The notes under the pieces: model-generated
The model's database searches: none
The model's input: the letters and a program-made list of their open reading frames with translations, nothing else
Told to the model about the DNA's origin: nothing
Translations under genes and position numbers: made by a program
From: Mucilaginibacter sp. L294
GTDB lineage: Bacteria > Bacteroidota > Bacteroidia > Sphingobacteriales > Sphingobacteriaceae
DNA length: 32,490 nucleotides
Assembly (NCBI RefSeq): GCF_001636615.1
Contig: NZ_LGEK01000052.1
Location: forward strand, 1 to 32,490
Direction: 5' to 3'
Shown here: piece after piece, positions 15,319-23,981 of the stretch
Layout: each line of letters begins with the position of its first letter
How positions within the stretch are numbered: position 1 is the stretch's first letter

Positions 15319-18300
15319 ATGAACTACAATAAGATAAACAATATTTTTGGCTGGGCAGCCGGTATTATTGCATCCATCACGTACATTTTAACGCTCGAAC
15401 CCTCAACCAGTTTTTGGGATTGCGGCGAGTTTATAGCCTGTATTTACCGCCTGCAGGTAGCCCACCAGCCGGGTGCGCCACTATTTACTATGATTGGCAA
15501 GGTGTTTTCCCTGCTATCATTCGGTAATAACTTTAAGGTGGCTTATTTTACCAACATGGCATCGGCCCTGGCCAGTGGCGCAACTATCCTGTTCCTGTTT
15601 TGGACCATCACCGCACTTGCTAAAAAGCTTTTGGTTAAAGCCGGCGAAGAACTGACCCAAACAAACCTGATCCTTATTATGGGTTCGGGCCTGGTAGGTG
15701 CATTGGCCTATACTTTTTCTGATACCTTCTGGTTTTCGGCTGTTGAGAGCGAGGTTTATGCACAATCATCCCTTTGTACGGCTATCGTATTTTGGGCCAT
15801 CCTTAAATGGGAAGCCCACGCGGATGAACCCAGCGCTGATAAATGGATCATATTTATTGCCTATGTAATGGGTTTATCTATCGGTATACACTTGCTTAAC
15901 TTATTGGTGATACCAGCAATTGCGCTGATCATTTATTTCCGCAGGGCAAAAGAGGTTACCACAGGCGGCACTATATGGTCATTTATATTAGGTGTTATTA
16001 CAGTTGCCCTAATACTTTGGGGTGTTATACAGTTTACGGTTAAAGGCGCTGCCTTCTCCGATCTGTTATTTGTAAACACCCTGGGAATGGGCTTCGGCAG
16101 CGGTGCTATCGTTTTCTTTTTACTGGTTATTGGCGCCCTGGCATCGGGAATTTATTATACCGTAAAACCATCCAACCTATTTTTAGGTATTGCTGTGGTA
16201 TGCTTTATATTGGTGTTAACCATCAGCGCAAGCATTGTTGGCTTTATAGCAGCTTTAGCTATACTGGCTTTATTAGAGTATGTTTTAAAAGTTCGCGAAA
16301 AACGCGCAGCGCTTAACCGCGTTTTAATTTGCGCGGCATTTATTTTATTCGGCTACAGTTCTTTCGTGATGATCATTATCCGTGCTAAAGCAGGCACAAA
16401 CTTAAACAACAGCGACCCGCAGGATGCCTTCGCGTTGAACAGTTACTTAAACCGCGACCAATACGGCGATACACCTTTAATATACGGCAATTATTTCGAT
16501 TCGCAGGTTACCGATCAAACCGAGGGTGCCAAGATCTATCGCCGAGGCGAACATAAATATGAAGTTGCCGGTAAAAAGCTGAATACCATTTATGACCGCA
16601 ACACGTTGTTTCCGCGTATGTTTAGCCAAAAAGCAGGCCATCCGGAGTTTTACAAGATGTGGTCGCAATTGGGGCCGGAAGAGCACCCTACCATGGCTAC
16701 CAATATCGCCTTTTTCAGTAGCTGGCAGGTTACACAAATGTACACCCGCTATTTTCTTTGGAACTTTGTAGGCCGTGCCAATGAAATGGACGGGCAAACT
16801 AACCAGGGTGCAGATGGCAGCTGGCTTAGCGGCTTTAATTTTGGTAAGGATTTGCCAAGTACCGTTACGCTGAGCAAATCATACAACAGGTTATACTTCC
16901 TGCCGTTGATCATCGGGTTACTGGGTATGGTTTATCATTTTATGCGCAACCAGCGCGATGCAGGTGTGGTAGTGATACTATTCTTTTTTACCGGTTTGGC
17001 TATTGTGCTTTACCTTAACCAGGACCCTCTACAACCCCGTGAACGTGATTACGCTTATGCGGGGTCCTTCTACGCGTTTGCTATATGGATAGGCCTGGGC
17101 GTATTGTTTATCGCCGAACTGCTCACCAAAAAAATCAATGCCAAAACCAGCGCAATTGTTGCAACGGTAGCATGCTTACTTGCAGCCCCGGTATTAATGG
17201 CCAGCCAGGAGTGGGATGATCATGACCGTTCTACCAAGCTTACCCCGCATGATCTGGCTTATGATTACCTGAACTCATGCGCCCCGAATGCTATCTTGTT
17301 TACCTATGCCGATAACGATACTTACCCGCTTTGGTACATTCAGGAAGTTGAAAACGTGCGCCCGGATGTACGTATCGTAAACTTAAGCTTGTTAGGTACA
17401 GATTGGTATATCCGCCAGATGAAGGCTGAAATGAACCAATCGGCACCGTTGCCTATCAGCATGCCTAACGATAAGTTTAAAGCAGGCATACGTGATGTTA
17501 TTTATTATAACGACGCTAAAATAGCCGGCTCTGTTGAATTGAAAGAGGTATTTGACTTCCTGACATCAGACAATAAAGAAACCATGGTGCAGTACCAAAA
17601 CGGCGAAAGCGCCAATTACCTGCCTACCAAAAACTTTAAACTGACTGTTAATGCCGATGATGTTATTAAAGGTGGCACGGTAGCGGCCGATAAAAAAGAC
17701 CAGATAGTACCTGAAATGGACTGGACATATCCTGGTAAATATGTAACCAAGGATAACCTGGCTATGATGGATATACTGGCGCATAACAACTGGAAACGCC
17801 CTGTTTATTTTGCATCAACCGTACCAAGTGATAACATGCTTGGGCTGGACAGGTACCTTTACAGCGAAGGCCTTACCTATCGCCTGATGCCGTTTAAACC
17901 GGATACCACCGCTGCCCCGCAAGAAAACAGTAACACCTTGTTAATGTATAACAATATGGTTAACAAGTACAGATACGGCAACTTTAAAACCGCTAAGTAT
18001 CTTGACCACGAATCGTTAACCTTATTTTACCCGTTGATAACCCGTTTATACGCCACCCTTGCCGATAACCTTTTAAAAGAAGGGCATATTGACCTGGCTA
18101 AAAACGCTTTGAAAAAGTATGACGATGTAATGCCATCGCAAATCATATCATCAGAACTGGCAGTGCGCAAGTATTATATGGTGGAAAGCCTTTACCGCAT
18201 GGGCGACCCTACATTAGCTAACAAATTGGCCAACCAGATAGATGATTACATTATAGATCAGTTAAAATACAGCTACATACTGTACCAAAAAAGCGATGCA

Positions 18301-18465
18301 GGCCTCAATACACGCGATGTGCAGTTGTTCCTATCGTTACTTAACGGGATGGAAGGGCTTACTAAAACTTATAAGCAAGATGCTTTAAGCAGCAAAATAG
18401 GTGCACAACTTAAAGATTACGGCACCAAGTTTGGCGGTTTAGCAACACAACAGCCACAGCAATAA
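15319..18465 (+). CDS. DUF2723 membrane protein, TMEM260-like GT-C glycosyltransferase candidate
   Basis: A 1048-residue inner-membrane protein. The N-terminal half (to about 600) is a series of transmembrane helices; the family hallmark is FWDCGEFIACIYRLQVAHQP (residues 32-51), with Asp34 and Glu37 in the first large loop, followed by GAPLFTMIGKV. DUF2723 is the domain of human TMEM260, shown to be an O-mannosyltransferase, and such GT-C enzymes use an acidic residue in this first loop. The second half (about 600-1048), including YADNDTYPLWYIQEVENVRPD and a C-terminal alpha-helical stretch, is probably extracytoplasmic. Predicted role: transfer of sugar from a lipid donor to exported proteins; donor and acceptor are unknown. 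It stands alone between divergent tRNA-Gln and convergent accA, with a terminator behind it. Confidence 0.9.
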   Translation: MNYNKINNIFGWAAGIIASITYILTLEPSTSFWDCGEFIACIYRLQVAHQPGAPLFTMIGKVFSLLSFGNNFKVAYFTNMASALASGATILFLFWTITALAKKLLVKAGEELTQTNLILIMGSGLVGALAYTFSDTFWFSAVESEVYAQSSLCTAIVFWAILKWEAHADEPSADKWIIFIAYVMGLSIGIHLLNLLVIPAIALIIYFRRAKEVTTGGTIWSFILGVITVALILWGVIQFTVKGAAFSDLLFVNTLGMGFGSGAIVFFLLVIGALASGIYYTVKPSNLFLGIAVVCFILVLTISASIVGFIAALAILALLEYVLKVREKRAALNRVLICAAFILFGYSSFVMIIIRAKAGTNLNNSDPQDAFALNSYLNRDQYGDTPLIYGNYFDSQVTDQTEGAKIYRRGEHKYEVAGKKLNTIYDRNTLFPRMFSQKAGHPEFYKMWSQLGPEEHPTMATNIAFFSSWQVTQMYTRYFLWNFVGRANEMDGQTNQGADGSWLSGFNFGKDLPSTVTLSKSYNRLYFLPLIIGLLGMVYHFMRNQRDAGVVVILFFFTGLAIVLYLNQDPLQPRERDYAYAGSFYAFAIWIGLGVLFIAELLTKKINAKTSAIVATVACLLAAPVLMASQEWDDHDRSTKLTPHDLAYDYLNSCAPNAILFTYADNDTYPLWYIQEVENVRPDVRIVNLSLLGTDWYIRQMKAEMNQSAPLPISMPNDKFKAGIRDVIYYNDAKIAGSVELKEVFDFLTSDNKETMVQYQNGESANYLPTKNFKLTVNADDVIKGGTVAADKKDQIVPEMDWTYPGKYVTKDNLAMMDILAHNNWKRPVYFASTVPSDNMLGLDRYLYSEGLTYRLMPFKPDTTAAPQENSNTLLMYNNMVNKYRYGNFKTAKYLDHESLTLFYPLITRLYATLADNLLKEGHIDLAKNALKKYDDVMPSQIISSELAVRKYYMVESLYRMGDPTLANKLANQIDDYIIDQLKYSYILYQKSDAGLNTRDVQLFLSLLNGMEGLTKTYKQDALSSKIGAQLKDYGTKFGGLATQQPQQ

Positions 18466-18480
18466 AACATTAGTATTAGT

Positions 18481-18517
18481 AAACAAAAAAAGCGGATCAT
18501 CGCCGCTTTTTTTGTTT
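18481..18517 (+). terminator. Rho-independent terminator after the DUF2723 gene
   Basis: AACAAAAAAAGCGG...CCGCTTTTTTTGTT, starting 15 bases past the stop: a GC core AGCGG/CCGCT with matching A and T runs. Confidence 0.88.
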
Positions 18518-18533
18518 ACTAACCACGGGGAAG

Positions 18534-18566
18534 TGTTCACGTTCACTGGCGTGAACACAGTGAACA
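18534..18566. repeat. Nested GTTCAC palindrome
   Basis: Outer arms TGTTCAC (18534-18540) and GTGAACA (18560-18566) enclose inner arms GTTCAC (18541-18546) and GTGAAC (18551-18556). Four copies of the same six-base word, two per strand, within 33 bases. It lies between two terminators in a convergent gap, so a promoter operator is unlikely; a repeat element or a protein-binding array is possible. Confidence 0.6.
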
Positions 18567-18611
18567 TTTATAACTCATTAATAATCTGTGATTTATATTT
18601 AACGCAATGTA

Positions 18612-18659
18612 ACAAATCATAAAAAAAGCGGCCATTCAGCCGCTTTTTTTATGATTTGT
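18612..18659 (-). terminator. Terminator after accA (perfect 21-base inverted repeat)
   Basis: Perfect 21-base arms (18612-18632 and 18639-18659) around the 6-base loop CATTCA. The core is AGCGGC/GCCGCT with seven A/T on each side, so it can act on both strands. It ends accA, 16 bases past the stop, and backs up the DUF2723 terminator. Confidence 0.9.
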
Positions 18660-18675
18660 CTTTATGTTTTCTTCC

Positions 18676-19632
18676 TTAATCTTCTTCTACAACACCCATG
18701 TTGCAGAATTTTTCGATACGCTCGGCAACCAGTTCGTCTACGTTACGCTCGGTTAAAGTTTTAAGTTCTTTTATCAGTTGTTTTTTAAGAATGGCGGCCA
18801 TAGCAACCGGGTCCTGATGCGCGCCGCCAAGTGGTTCTTTTATCACGCCGTCAATCAACTTGTTCTTCAACATCTCTGTTGAAGTTAGCTTTAGCATTTC
18901 GGCCGCACGCTCTTTTTGCTCCCATGTTTTAAACAGGATGGTTGAGCAATTCTCTGGCGAAATAACTGAGTACCAGGAGTTATCCAGCATCAGCACCTTA
19001 TCGCCAATACCTATGCCTAACGCGCCACCAGATGCACCTTCGCCTATTACTACGCAAATAACGGGCACCTTTAGTATGGACATCTCCAGCAGGTTACGGG
19101 CAATAGCCTCGCCCTGTCCGCGTTCTTCAGCCTCAAGGCCGGGGAATGCTCCGGGAGTGTCTATTAAAGTAACAACAGGCTTGCCAAACTTCTCGGCCAT
19201 TTTCATCAGCCTTAAAGCTTTACGGTAACCTTCGGGGTTGGCCATACCGAAATTACGGTACTGGCGCTCTTTGGTATTACGGCCTTTTTGGTGACCAATA
19301 AACATCACTGTTTGGCCATTTAACGTCCCAAAACCGCCTATAATCGCCTTATCATCGCCTACAGTACGGTCGCCATGCAATTCGATGAAATCATCGCACA
19401 TCAGCTCAAGGTATTGTAAGGTATAAGGGCGCTCGGGGTGGCGTGATATCTGCACTTTTTGCCATCCGGTTAGGTTAGCATAGATCTCTTTCTTGGTGGT
19501 TTCCATCTTGGCTTCCAGTTCTGCAACGGTGGCCGACATGTCAAGCTTGTTTTTTTCTTCAACCTGCTTTACTTTTTCTATCTGCCCCTGCAATTCTGCC
19601 AGTGGTTTTTCAAAATCAAATGTAATCTTCAT
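18676..19632 (-). CDS. accA: Acetyl-CoA carboxylase carboxyltransferase subunit alpha
   Basis: AccA, 318 residues, pairs with AccD to move the carboxyl group from biotin to acetyl-CoA, giving malonyl-CoA for fatty acid synthesis. The N-terminal coiled coil (about 1-50: [20 protein letters not shown]) is followed by the crotonase-like domain, with [50 protein letters not shown], and the oxyanion-hole region [20 protein letters not shown] around residues 196-215. The zinc-finger partner AccD is not in the window. Ends at a bidirectional terminator. Confidence 0.98.
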   Translation of the reverse strand: MKITFDFEKPLAELQGQIEKVKQVEEKNKLDMSATVAELEAKMETTKKEIYANLTGWQKVQISRHPERPYTLQYLELMCDDFIELHGDRTVGDDKAIIGGFGTLNGQTVMFIGHQKGRNTKERQYRNFGMANPEGYRKALRLMKMAEKFGKPVVTLIDTPGAFPGLEAEERGQGEAIARNLLEMSILKVPVICVVIGEGASGGALGIGIGDKVLMLDNSWYSVISPENCSTILFKTWEQKERAAEMLKLTSTEMLKNKLIDGVIKEPLGGAHQDPVAMAAILKKQLIKELKTLTERNVDELVAERIEKFCNMGVVEED

Positions 19633-19683
19633 ACAATTTTATTGGCCGCTAAATTAAATAAATCAATCGGCATATTGTTTTAA

Positions 19684-20184
19684 TTATGATTTTTTCAATT
19701 TACTGAGCTTTGCAATTTGCCCGGGCGACAGTAAATTATACGCCGCAACATACGTTTTCAAAATGGCATTCCGCAGTTCGCCCATGTATAAACCATAGCG
19801 GTTTGTGTAATAGATCAGGTCGCTTTCGCTTATTTTTTTACTGTGGAACAAGGCATCCAGTTTGGTTTCGTTGGTTACGATAAAGTTGCCCATTTCTATT
19901 TTTTTGCGCTTTAATTCGATGGTTATACCGGTTAAGGCCGTAACTTGTGAAGGGCTCAGATCAAGTTCCTTCTTATATTTCAAGGCCTGCTCTGCCGATG
20001 GGTACTTATTTACATCGGCCACCAAACTCATGTTATACAGGTCTTCGCCTTTTATCAGGGCGTTGTACTGTACATCGTTCAACGTTTTTATTGGGGATGG
20101 CTTTAGGGTGCTATCGGGGGTTTGCGCTTTGGCATTAAAGCTGATAAATGTTATGATAGTAACGATAGATAATAGTTTAAGCAT
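19684..20184 (-). CDS. Exported protein with LTXXQ-like motifs (Spy/CpxP-like)
   Basis: A 166-residue protein from the ATG at 20184, chosen because MLKLLSIVTIITFISFNAKA is a clean signal peptide; an upstream in-frame start would add 16 non-signal residues. The mature part is helical, with LSPSQVTALTGI (about 76-87) and LLSPGQIAKLSKLKK at the end, reminiscent of the LTxxQ motifs of Spy/CpxP periplasmic chaperone-like proteins. That family link is tentative. It is 47 bases downstream of the small membrane protein gene at 20232-20660 and 51 bases upstream of accA. Confidence 0.7.
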   Translation of the reverse strand: MLKLLSIVTIITFISFNAKAQTPDSTLKPSPIKTLNDVQYNALIKGEDLYNMSLVADVNKYPSAEQALKYKKELDLSPSQVTALTGITIELKRKKIEMGNFIVTNETKLDALFHSKKISESDLIYYTNRYGLYMGELRNAILKTYVAAYNLLSPGQIAKLSKLKKS

Positions 20185-20231
20185 ACTGGTTTGTTTGTTT
20201 AAACGCGCAATTTTTGAGCCAAAAGAAGTCA

Positions 20232-20660
20232 CTAATAGTAATCTATCACTTCACTTTTCAGAGGTTGCTGGTTCCAGCCTTTGTTTTTAAATATTAAACT
20301 ACTTGCAAATGTGCCAATACATAACCCTGCAAACAGACACATATAAGTGATAATAAATTTATACGAAATGCTATATATACCATTTTTGGCGACATTTGAG
20401 TACATTTCGAAAAAAGCGATTATTAAAATAATTATTGTAGATAAAAGCGCCGCATACTTTTTAGGCCGGGGAACAAATAAGCAATTTAATATGGTAACCG
20501 CAGTAAACACAAGAACTATATCAAACCCGTGTACAAAGTTGAATAACTGCAGATTTTTTGTTTTAGATAAGCTCTCCTCTGCATCCATAATCAAGACGAG
20601 CAAGCCAACAGCAATTGCGTATGACAGTAAGGTACCCAATATCCACTTTACTATTTTCAT
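20232..20660 (-). CDS. Hypothetical four-helix membrane protein
   Basis: A 142-residue protein from the ATG at 20660. Four hydrophobic segments are visible: VKWILGTLLSYAIAVGLLVLI, VHGFDIVLVFTAVTILNCLF, KYAALLSTIIILIIAFFEMY, and FIITYMCLFAGLCIGTFASS. A longer reading up to 20726 would encode its N-terminus in a palindrome (20698-20719) and is rejected. No family recognised. Next to an exported LTXXQ-like protein with which it may be co-transcribed. Confidence 0.65.
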   Translation of the reverse strand: MKIVKWILGTLLSYAIAVGLLVLIMDAEESLSKTKNLQLFNFVHGFDIVLVFTAVTILNCLFVPRPKKYAALLSTIIILIIAFFEMYSNVAKNGIYSISYKFIITYMCLFAGLCIGTFASSLIFKNKGWNQQPLKSEVIDYY

Positions 20661-20697
20661 CACCCTAAAATAAAAAACTTTTCGCCCTTTTGCAGGC

Positions 20698-20719
20698 TTG
20701 TTGGTGACAACACCAACAA
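20698..20719. repeat. Small perfect palindrome upstream of the membrane protein gene
   Basis: TTGTTGGTG-acaa-CACCAACAA: nine-base perfect arms and a 4-base loop. It lies 38 bases before the start at 20660 and could be a terminator-less hairpin, an operator, or a repeat. Confidence 0.6.
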
Positions 20720-20747
20720 CGGCCAAAGGCTACTTTATATCTTACTT

Positions 20748-20842
20748 GTCATCCTGAGCGATAGCGAAGGATCTATTAGCGAACTGTGCTTATTGATTAT
20801 GCATATATCGGCGAATAGATGCTTCACATGCGTTCAGCATGA
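20748..20842. repeat. REP-like palindromic repeat (GTCATCCTGAGC type)
   Basis: Left arm GTCATCCTGAGCGATAGCG then AAGGATCTATTAG; right arm GAATAGATGCTTCACATGCG then TTCAGCATGAC, its imperfect complement, about 95 bases overall. The word GTCATCCTGAGCG...GAAGGATCT is a widely scattered intergenic repeat in many bacteria. It lies between the membrane protein gene and the GH43 stop. No transposase is present. Confidence 0.75.
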
Positions 20843-20851
20843 CGCGAGGGG

Positions 20852-22603
20852 TTACTCCACCTTTATCACTTTAGTTCGTTTGCTTATCCCGTTCTCATTA
20901 AAAGCCTCTATCTGGAAATAATACGGCAGGCCTTTCTCCATGCCATTAAAATAGTACTCGTTTACGTTATAAACCATAATGTTGTTGTACAGTTTATCCG
21001 GCTCGGTACCCATATAAATGGTATAACCTACTGCCCCATCGGTTTGGCGCCAGCGGATCCACGAGTTACGGCGCTCGGCATCGCCACGCAGTACAATCAG
21101 GTTCCTAACCGTATCCGGCACTACGCCTGCCCCTTTACCAAATACCCTAAAACCCGATAAGGCAAACTTACCTGTAGGCATATGCAGGTTGGTTATTTTA
21201 AGGTAACGGGCTTTAGCCGGGTTTTTTAGTTCCACATAATCATGCGGTACATCGGTTTTATTTTTGCTTTTATCAACCAGTGTTTTCCAGGTTTTGCCAT
21301 CGATTGATGAGGTAATCACATACTGATGATACACCCCTAATGATTTACCCATAAACGTAGCATCCTGATCGGCATAGTTCAATTGGATAGCCTTTACAGT
21401 GCATACTTCACCAAGGTCGGTTTGCAGCCATTCGCCTTTGTTTGCTGTTTTGGCGCTCCAGTAGGTTTTAATGTCCTCATCAACCGCTAGGTTTGGCACA
21501 TAGGCCCCAAGGGTTGATGATACCTGCACGGGCTTATTGTAGTTCAAAAACATCCAGCCGGTAAAATTGCTTTTCAGGTGGTCTTCTTTCCCAGCCGATA
21601 AATAATGCGGATAATCGCCATAAGCGGTGTTGGCATACAGTACGCCATCCTTGTCGAAGCCTGCGGGCCAAAAGCCTATACGGCGTTCAAAGTTGTTTTT
21701 TACATCTATCACCATAGTGCTGATGTGCCAGTAGTTGCCGTACTTATCTGCCCAGGTAGCGCCATGCCCCGCCCCTTTTGCAAAGCCACCGGGTTTGTAG
21801 CTAAACGGGTTATGTTTTTGATAGGTGAAAGGGCCAAGCGGTTTATCGCCCACATAAACGCCATCGCCATATCCACGGCCTTCGGTTCCGGGGGCAGCAT
21901 ATTGCAGGTAGTATTTACCGTTATGCTTGTTCATCCAGCCGCCTTCCATAAAGCCGGTCAGGAAAACGTTATCATTATTCTCGCCGAAACGTTCCCAGCC
22001 GTGTTCTTTCCAATCAAGTTTGATCATCTCTTTTTTGGGGCCGATGGGCTCAAAAGTTTTGCGGTCAATCTCCTGCCCGTACATTGGCAAGGTGTTGCTG
22101 CTGCCATGATAGATGTAAACCCGGCCGTCGTCATCAGCAAACAGGCCCGGGTCCCAGGCGCCCACCTGGAAATAATCTTTAGCGGCCTTCCAGGTATCAT
22201 GGGTTGGGTCGGTGCTCATCCACAGGGTAAAATCTTTATTATAGGTTGATCCTATCACCAGCAAAGTATCGCCCAAAACCAATGTACCGGGCGCACAAAG
22301 CTCATCGCCTTTTACCTGGTTATACGGGCGCACAAATTTGCGCGAAACAAACTTCCAGTTTAGCATATCGCTGCTCCACCAGTAACCAAACTGATTGGTG
22401 CTGAACAGGTAGTAATTGCCTTTAAAAAAAGTCATGGTTGGGTCGGCAGTGGCGCGGTGTTTGCCCCAGGCTGCAAAGGTATCAAATGGTGTATAACCAT
22501 AATCGAGATTAAGCGGGTTGCAATAGGTAAGCCGTTTTGTTTGTGCCGATACGTTAAAGGCAAATGCAAGTATGAGTGATGCTAATAGGATACGAATTTT
22601 CAT
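20852..22603 (-). CDS. GH43-family glycosidase with C-terminal discoidin (F5/8C) and Fn3-like domains
   Basis: A 583-residue secreted enzyme (signal MKIRILLASLILAFAFNVSA). The five-bladed propeller of GH43 spans about 25-330 with the three expected acids: Asp54 (general base, TADPTM), Asp151 (pKa modulator, AWDPGLF) and Glu220 (general acid, FMEGGWM). A discoidin-type sugar-binding domain follows (about 355-490: LAVDEDIKTYWSAKTANKGE, then WLQTDLGEVCTVKAIQLNY) and an Fn3-like domain ends the protein (ending YYFQIEAFNENGISKRTKV). Substrates of GH43 are arabinans, xylans or galactans; which one cannot be read here. No SusC/SusD pair is nearby, so this is not a complete polysaccharide utilisation locus. 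Confidence 0.9.
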   Translation of the reverse strand: MKIRILLASLILAFAFNVSAQTKRLTYCNPLNLDYGYTPFDTFAAWGKHRATADPTMTFFKGNYYLFSTNQFGYWWSSDMLNWKFVSRKFVRPYNQVKGDELCAPGTLVLGDTLLVIGSTYNKDFTLWMSTDPTHDTWKAAKDYFQVGAWDPGLFADDDGRVYIYHGSSNTLPMYGQEIDRKTFEPIGPKKEMIKLDWKEHGWERFGENNDNVFLTGFMEGGWMNKHNGKYYLQYAAPGTEGRGYGDGVYVGDKPLGPFTYQKHNPFSYKPGGFAKGAGHGATWADKYGNYWHISTMVIDVKNNFERRIGFWPAGFDKDGVLYANTAYGDYPHYLSAGKEDHLKSNFTGWMFLNYNKPVQVSSTLGAYVPNLAVDEDIKTYWSAKTANKGEWLQTDLGEVCTVKAIQLNYADQDATFMGKSLGVYHQYVITSSIDGKTWKTLVDKSKNKTDVPHDYVELKNPAKARYLKITNLHMPTGKFALSGFRVFGKGAGVVPDTVRNLIVLRGDAERRNSWIRWRQTDGAVGYTIYMGTEPDKLYNNIMVYNVNEYYFNGMEKGLPYYFQIEAFNENGISKRTKVIKVE

Positions 22604-22687
22604 AGCAGAAGATGTAATTGGTTAGCAGTTTCAAATATCTGCTTTTATGGCGATAATAAGAACGATAGATTATTAATGATAGTTTAA

Positions 22688-22790
22688 TTAACCACAAAGA
22701 ACACAGAGAAAAAACACAGAGGCCACAGAGGATAATTAAATTGTTCAATCTCTGTGTTCTCTGTGAAACATCTGCGTCCTCTGTAGTTAA
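22688..22790. repeat. TTAACCAC...GTTAA palindromic element, copy A
   Basis: Begins TTAACCACAAAGAACACAGA with further ACACAGAG and CCACAGAG words, and ends with the complements CTCTGTGTTCTCTGTGAAAC ... CCTCTGTAGTTAA. About 103 bases, no coding. Copies B (24150-24259) and C (31376-31512) have the same plan. Confidence 0.85.
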
Positions 22791-22847
22791 AAAACAAAAA
22801 ACGCCAGACCAAGGGCCCGGCGTTCTCATTATAAGACCAGTCGAAAC

Positions 22848-23981
22848 TTACATTCCGAAAGCTTTTTTAAGCTGACCAGCAGCGTATATTTCTGCCTCGT
22901 TAGCTTGTGGCACCACGGCGCCCATGCCAAAAAACTCGTGGGTTACACCATCCCAGTTTTTACTGTCGACAGTTACATCGGCGGCTTTTAGTTTTTCAAC
23001 CAGGGTCATACCTTCGCTTTGCAGCGGGTCTATCTCATCAGTAATAACGGTAGTTGCCGGTAAACCTTTCAAATTAGCTGCTATCAGGTTAATGCGTGGG
23101 TCTTTACCTTCGGCCATACTGTTCAGATAGTTTTTCACAAACCACATCATCATGGGTTTATCCAAAGGTTTGGCAGCGGCATTTTTTATGTACGATGGCG
23201 TGGTCATATCCGATCCGGCAACCGGGTACACGGCTAGAATAGCGGTCGGAATCATTATTTTACTGTCGCGTGCTTTAATAGCGGTGTTAATAGCCAGGTT
23301 ACCGCCGGCACTTTCGCCAGCTACGGCAATCTTTTTAGGGTCGCCTTTGATGGAAGCTGCATTTGCAATCACCCATTTATATGCGGCAAAAGCATCGTTA
23401 TGCGCGGTAGGGAATTTATGCTCGGGCGCTAAACGGTATGCTACCGATACTACAATAGCCTCGGTTTTATCGGCCAGTACATTGGCTGATGCATCATACA
23501 CATCAAGGTTAGCAATTACAAAACCACCACCATGATAGTATACAATAACCGGGTATGCTGCCTTCCCTGTTTTAGGCGTATAAACGCGCAAATGGATATT
23601 GCCCCCATCAACCGGGATGTCTTTACCCATGGTATCAACATTAAATACCGGCTTTGGTATATTGTTCTCTTTCATCAGATCCATTACCGCATCAGTTGGT
23701 GTATGGTTTTTACGAGCTTCAACAGCGGTTAACTGCGGTATGGGTTTATCACCGTAGCTGGCCAGTTTTTCTATAACTGCCTGCATTTCGGGTTTAATAT
23801 CCGGCGCCCATGCAGGTGCGGGGCCTTTTGGTTTTAATGCTATTGGTGTTGCGCTATCGGCAGTTGTGGTGGTCGAATCTGTAGCAGTACTGTCTCCGGC
23901 AGCCTTCTTTGTGCTGCTTGTGCAGGCAGTGGCCGCCATTATACAAAATAAGGCCGCGTAAGTAATTGATCTGATTTTCAT
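22848..23981 (-). CDS. Alpha/beta hydrolase lipoprotein, hormone-sensitive-lipase type esterase
   Basis: A 377-residue lipoprotein (lipobox ATAC, Cys20) with a low-complexity Ser/Thr/Ala-rich linker to about residue 50. The HSL-family fold is clear: oxyanion motif HGGGF (150-154), nucleophile Ser224 in GESAGG, Asp318 in DEIDPL and His348 in GVTHEFFG. Such enzymes hydrolyse short-chain or aromatic esters, possibly acetyl groups on polysaccharides given the GH43 gene beside it; that link is inference. It is flanked by repeat copies A and B. Probably periplasmic or surface-exposed. Confidence 0.92.
   Translation of the reverse strand: MKIRSITYAALFCIMAATACTSSTKKAAGDSTATDSTTTTADSATPIALKPKGPAPAWAPDIKPEMQAVIEKLASYGDKPIPQLTAVEARKNHTPTDAVMDLMKENNIPKPVFNVDTMGKDIPVDGGNIHLRVYTPKTGKAAYPVIVYYHGGGFVIANLDVYDASANVLADKTEAIVVSVAYRLAPEHKFPTAHNDAFAAYKWVIANAASIKGDPKKIAVAGESAGGNLAINTAIKARDSKIMIPTAILAVYPVAGSDMTTPSYIKNAAAKPLDKPMMMWFVKNYLNSMAEGKDPRINLIAANLKGLPATTVITDEIDPLQSEGMTLVEKLKAADVTVDSKNWDGVTHEFFGMGAVVPQANEAEIYAAGQLKKAFGM

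Noticed and set aside
22554..22829. A minus-strand open frame upstream of the GH43 gene
   Set aside because: It overlaps the GH43 signal peptide in another frame and is mostly a translation of repeat copy A.
20852..23981. A polysaccharide utilisation locus
   Set aside because: A GH43 enzyme and an esterase are present, but no SusC/SusD pair, sensor or other glycosidases.
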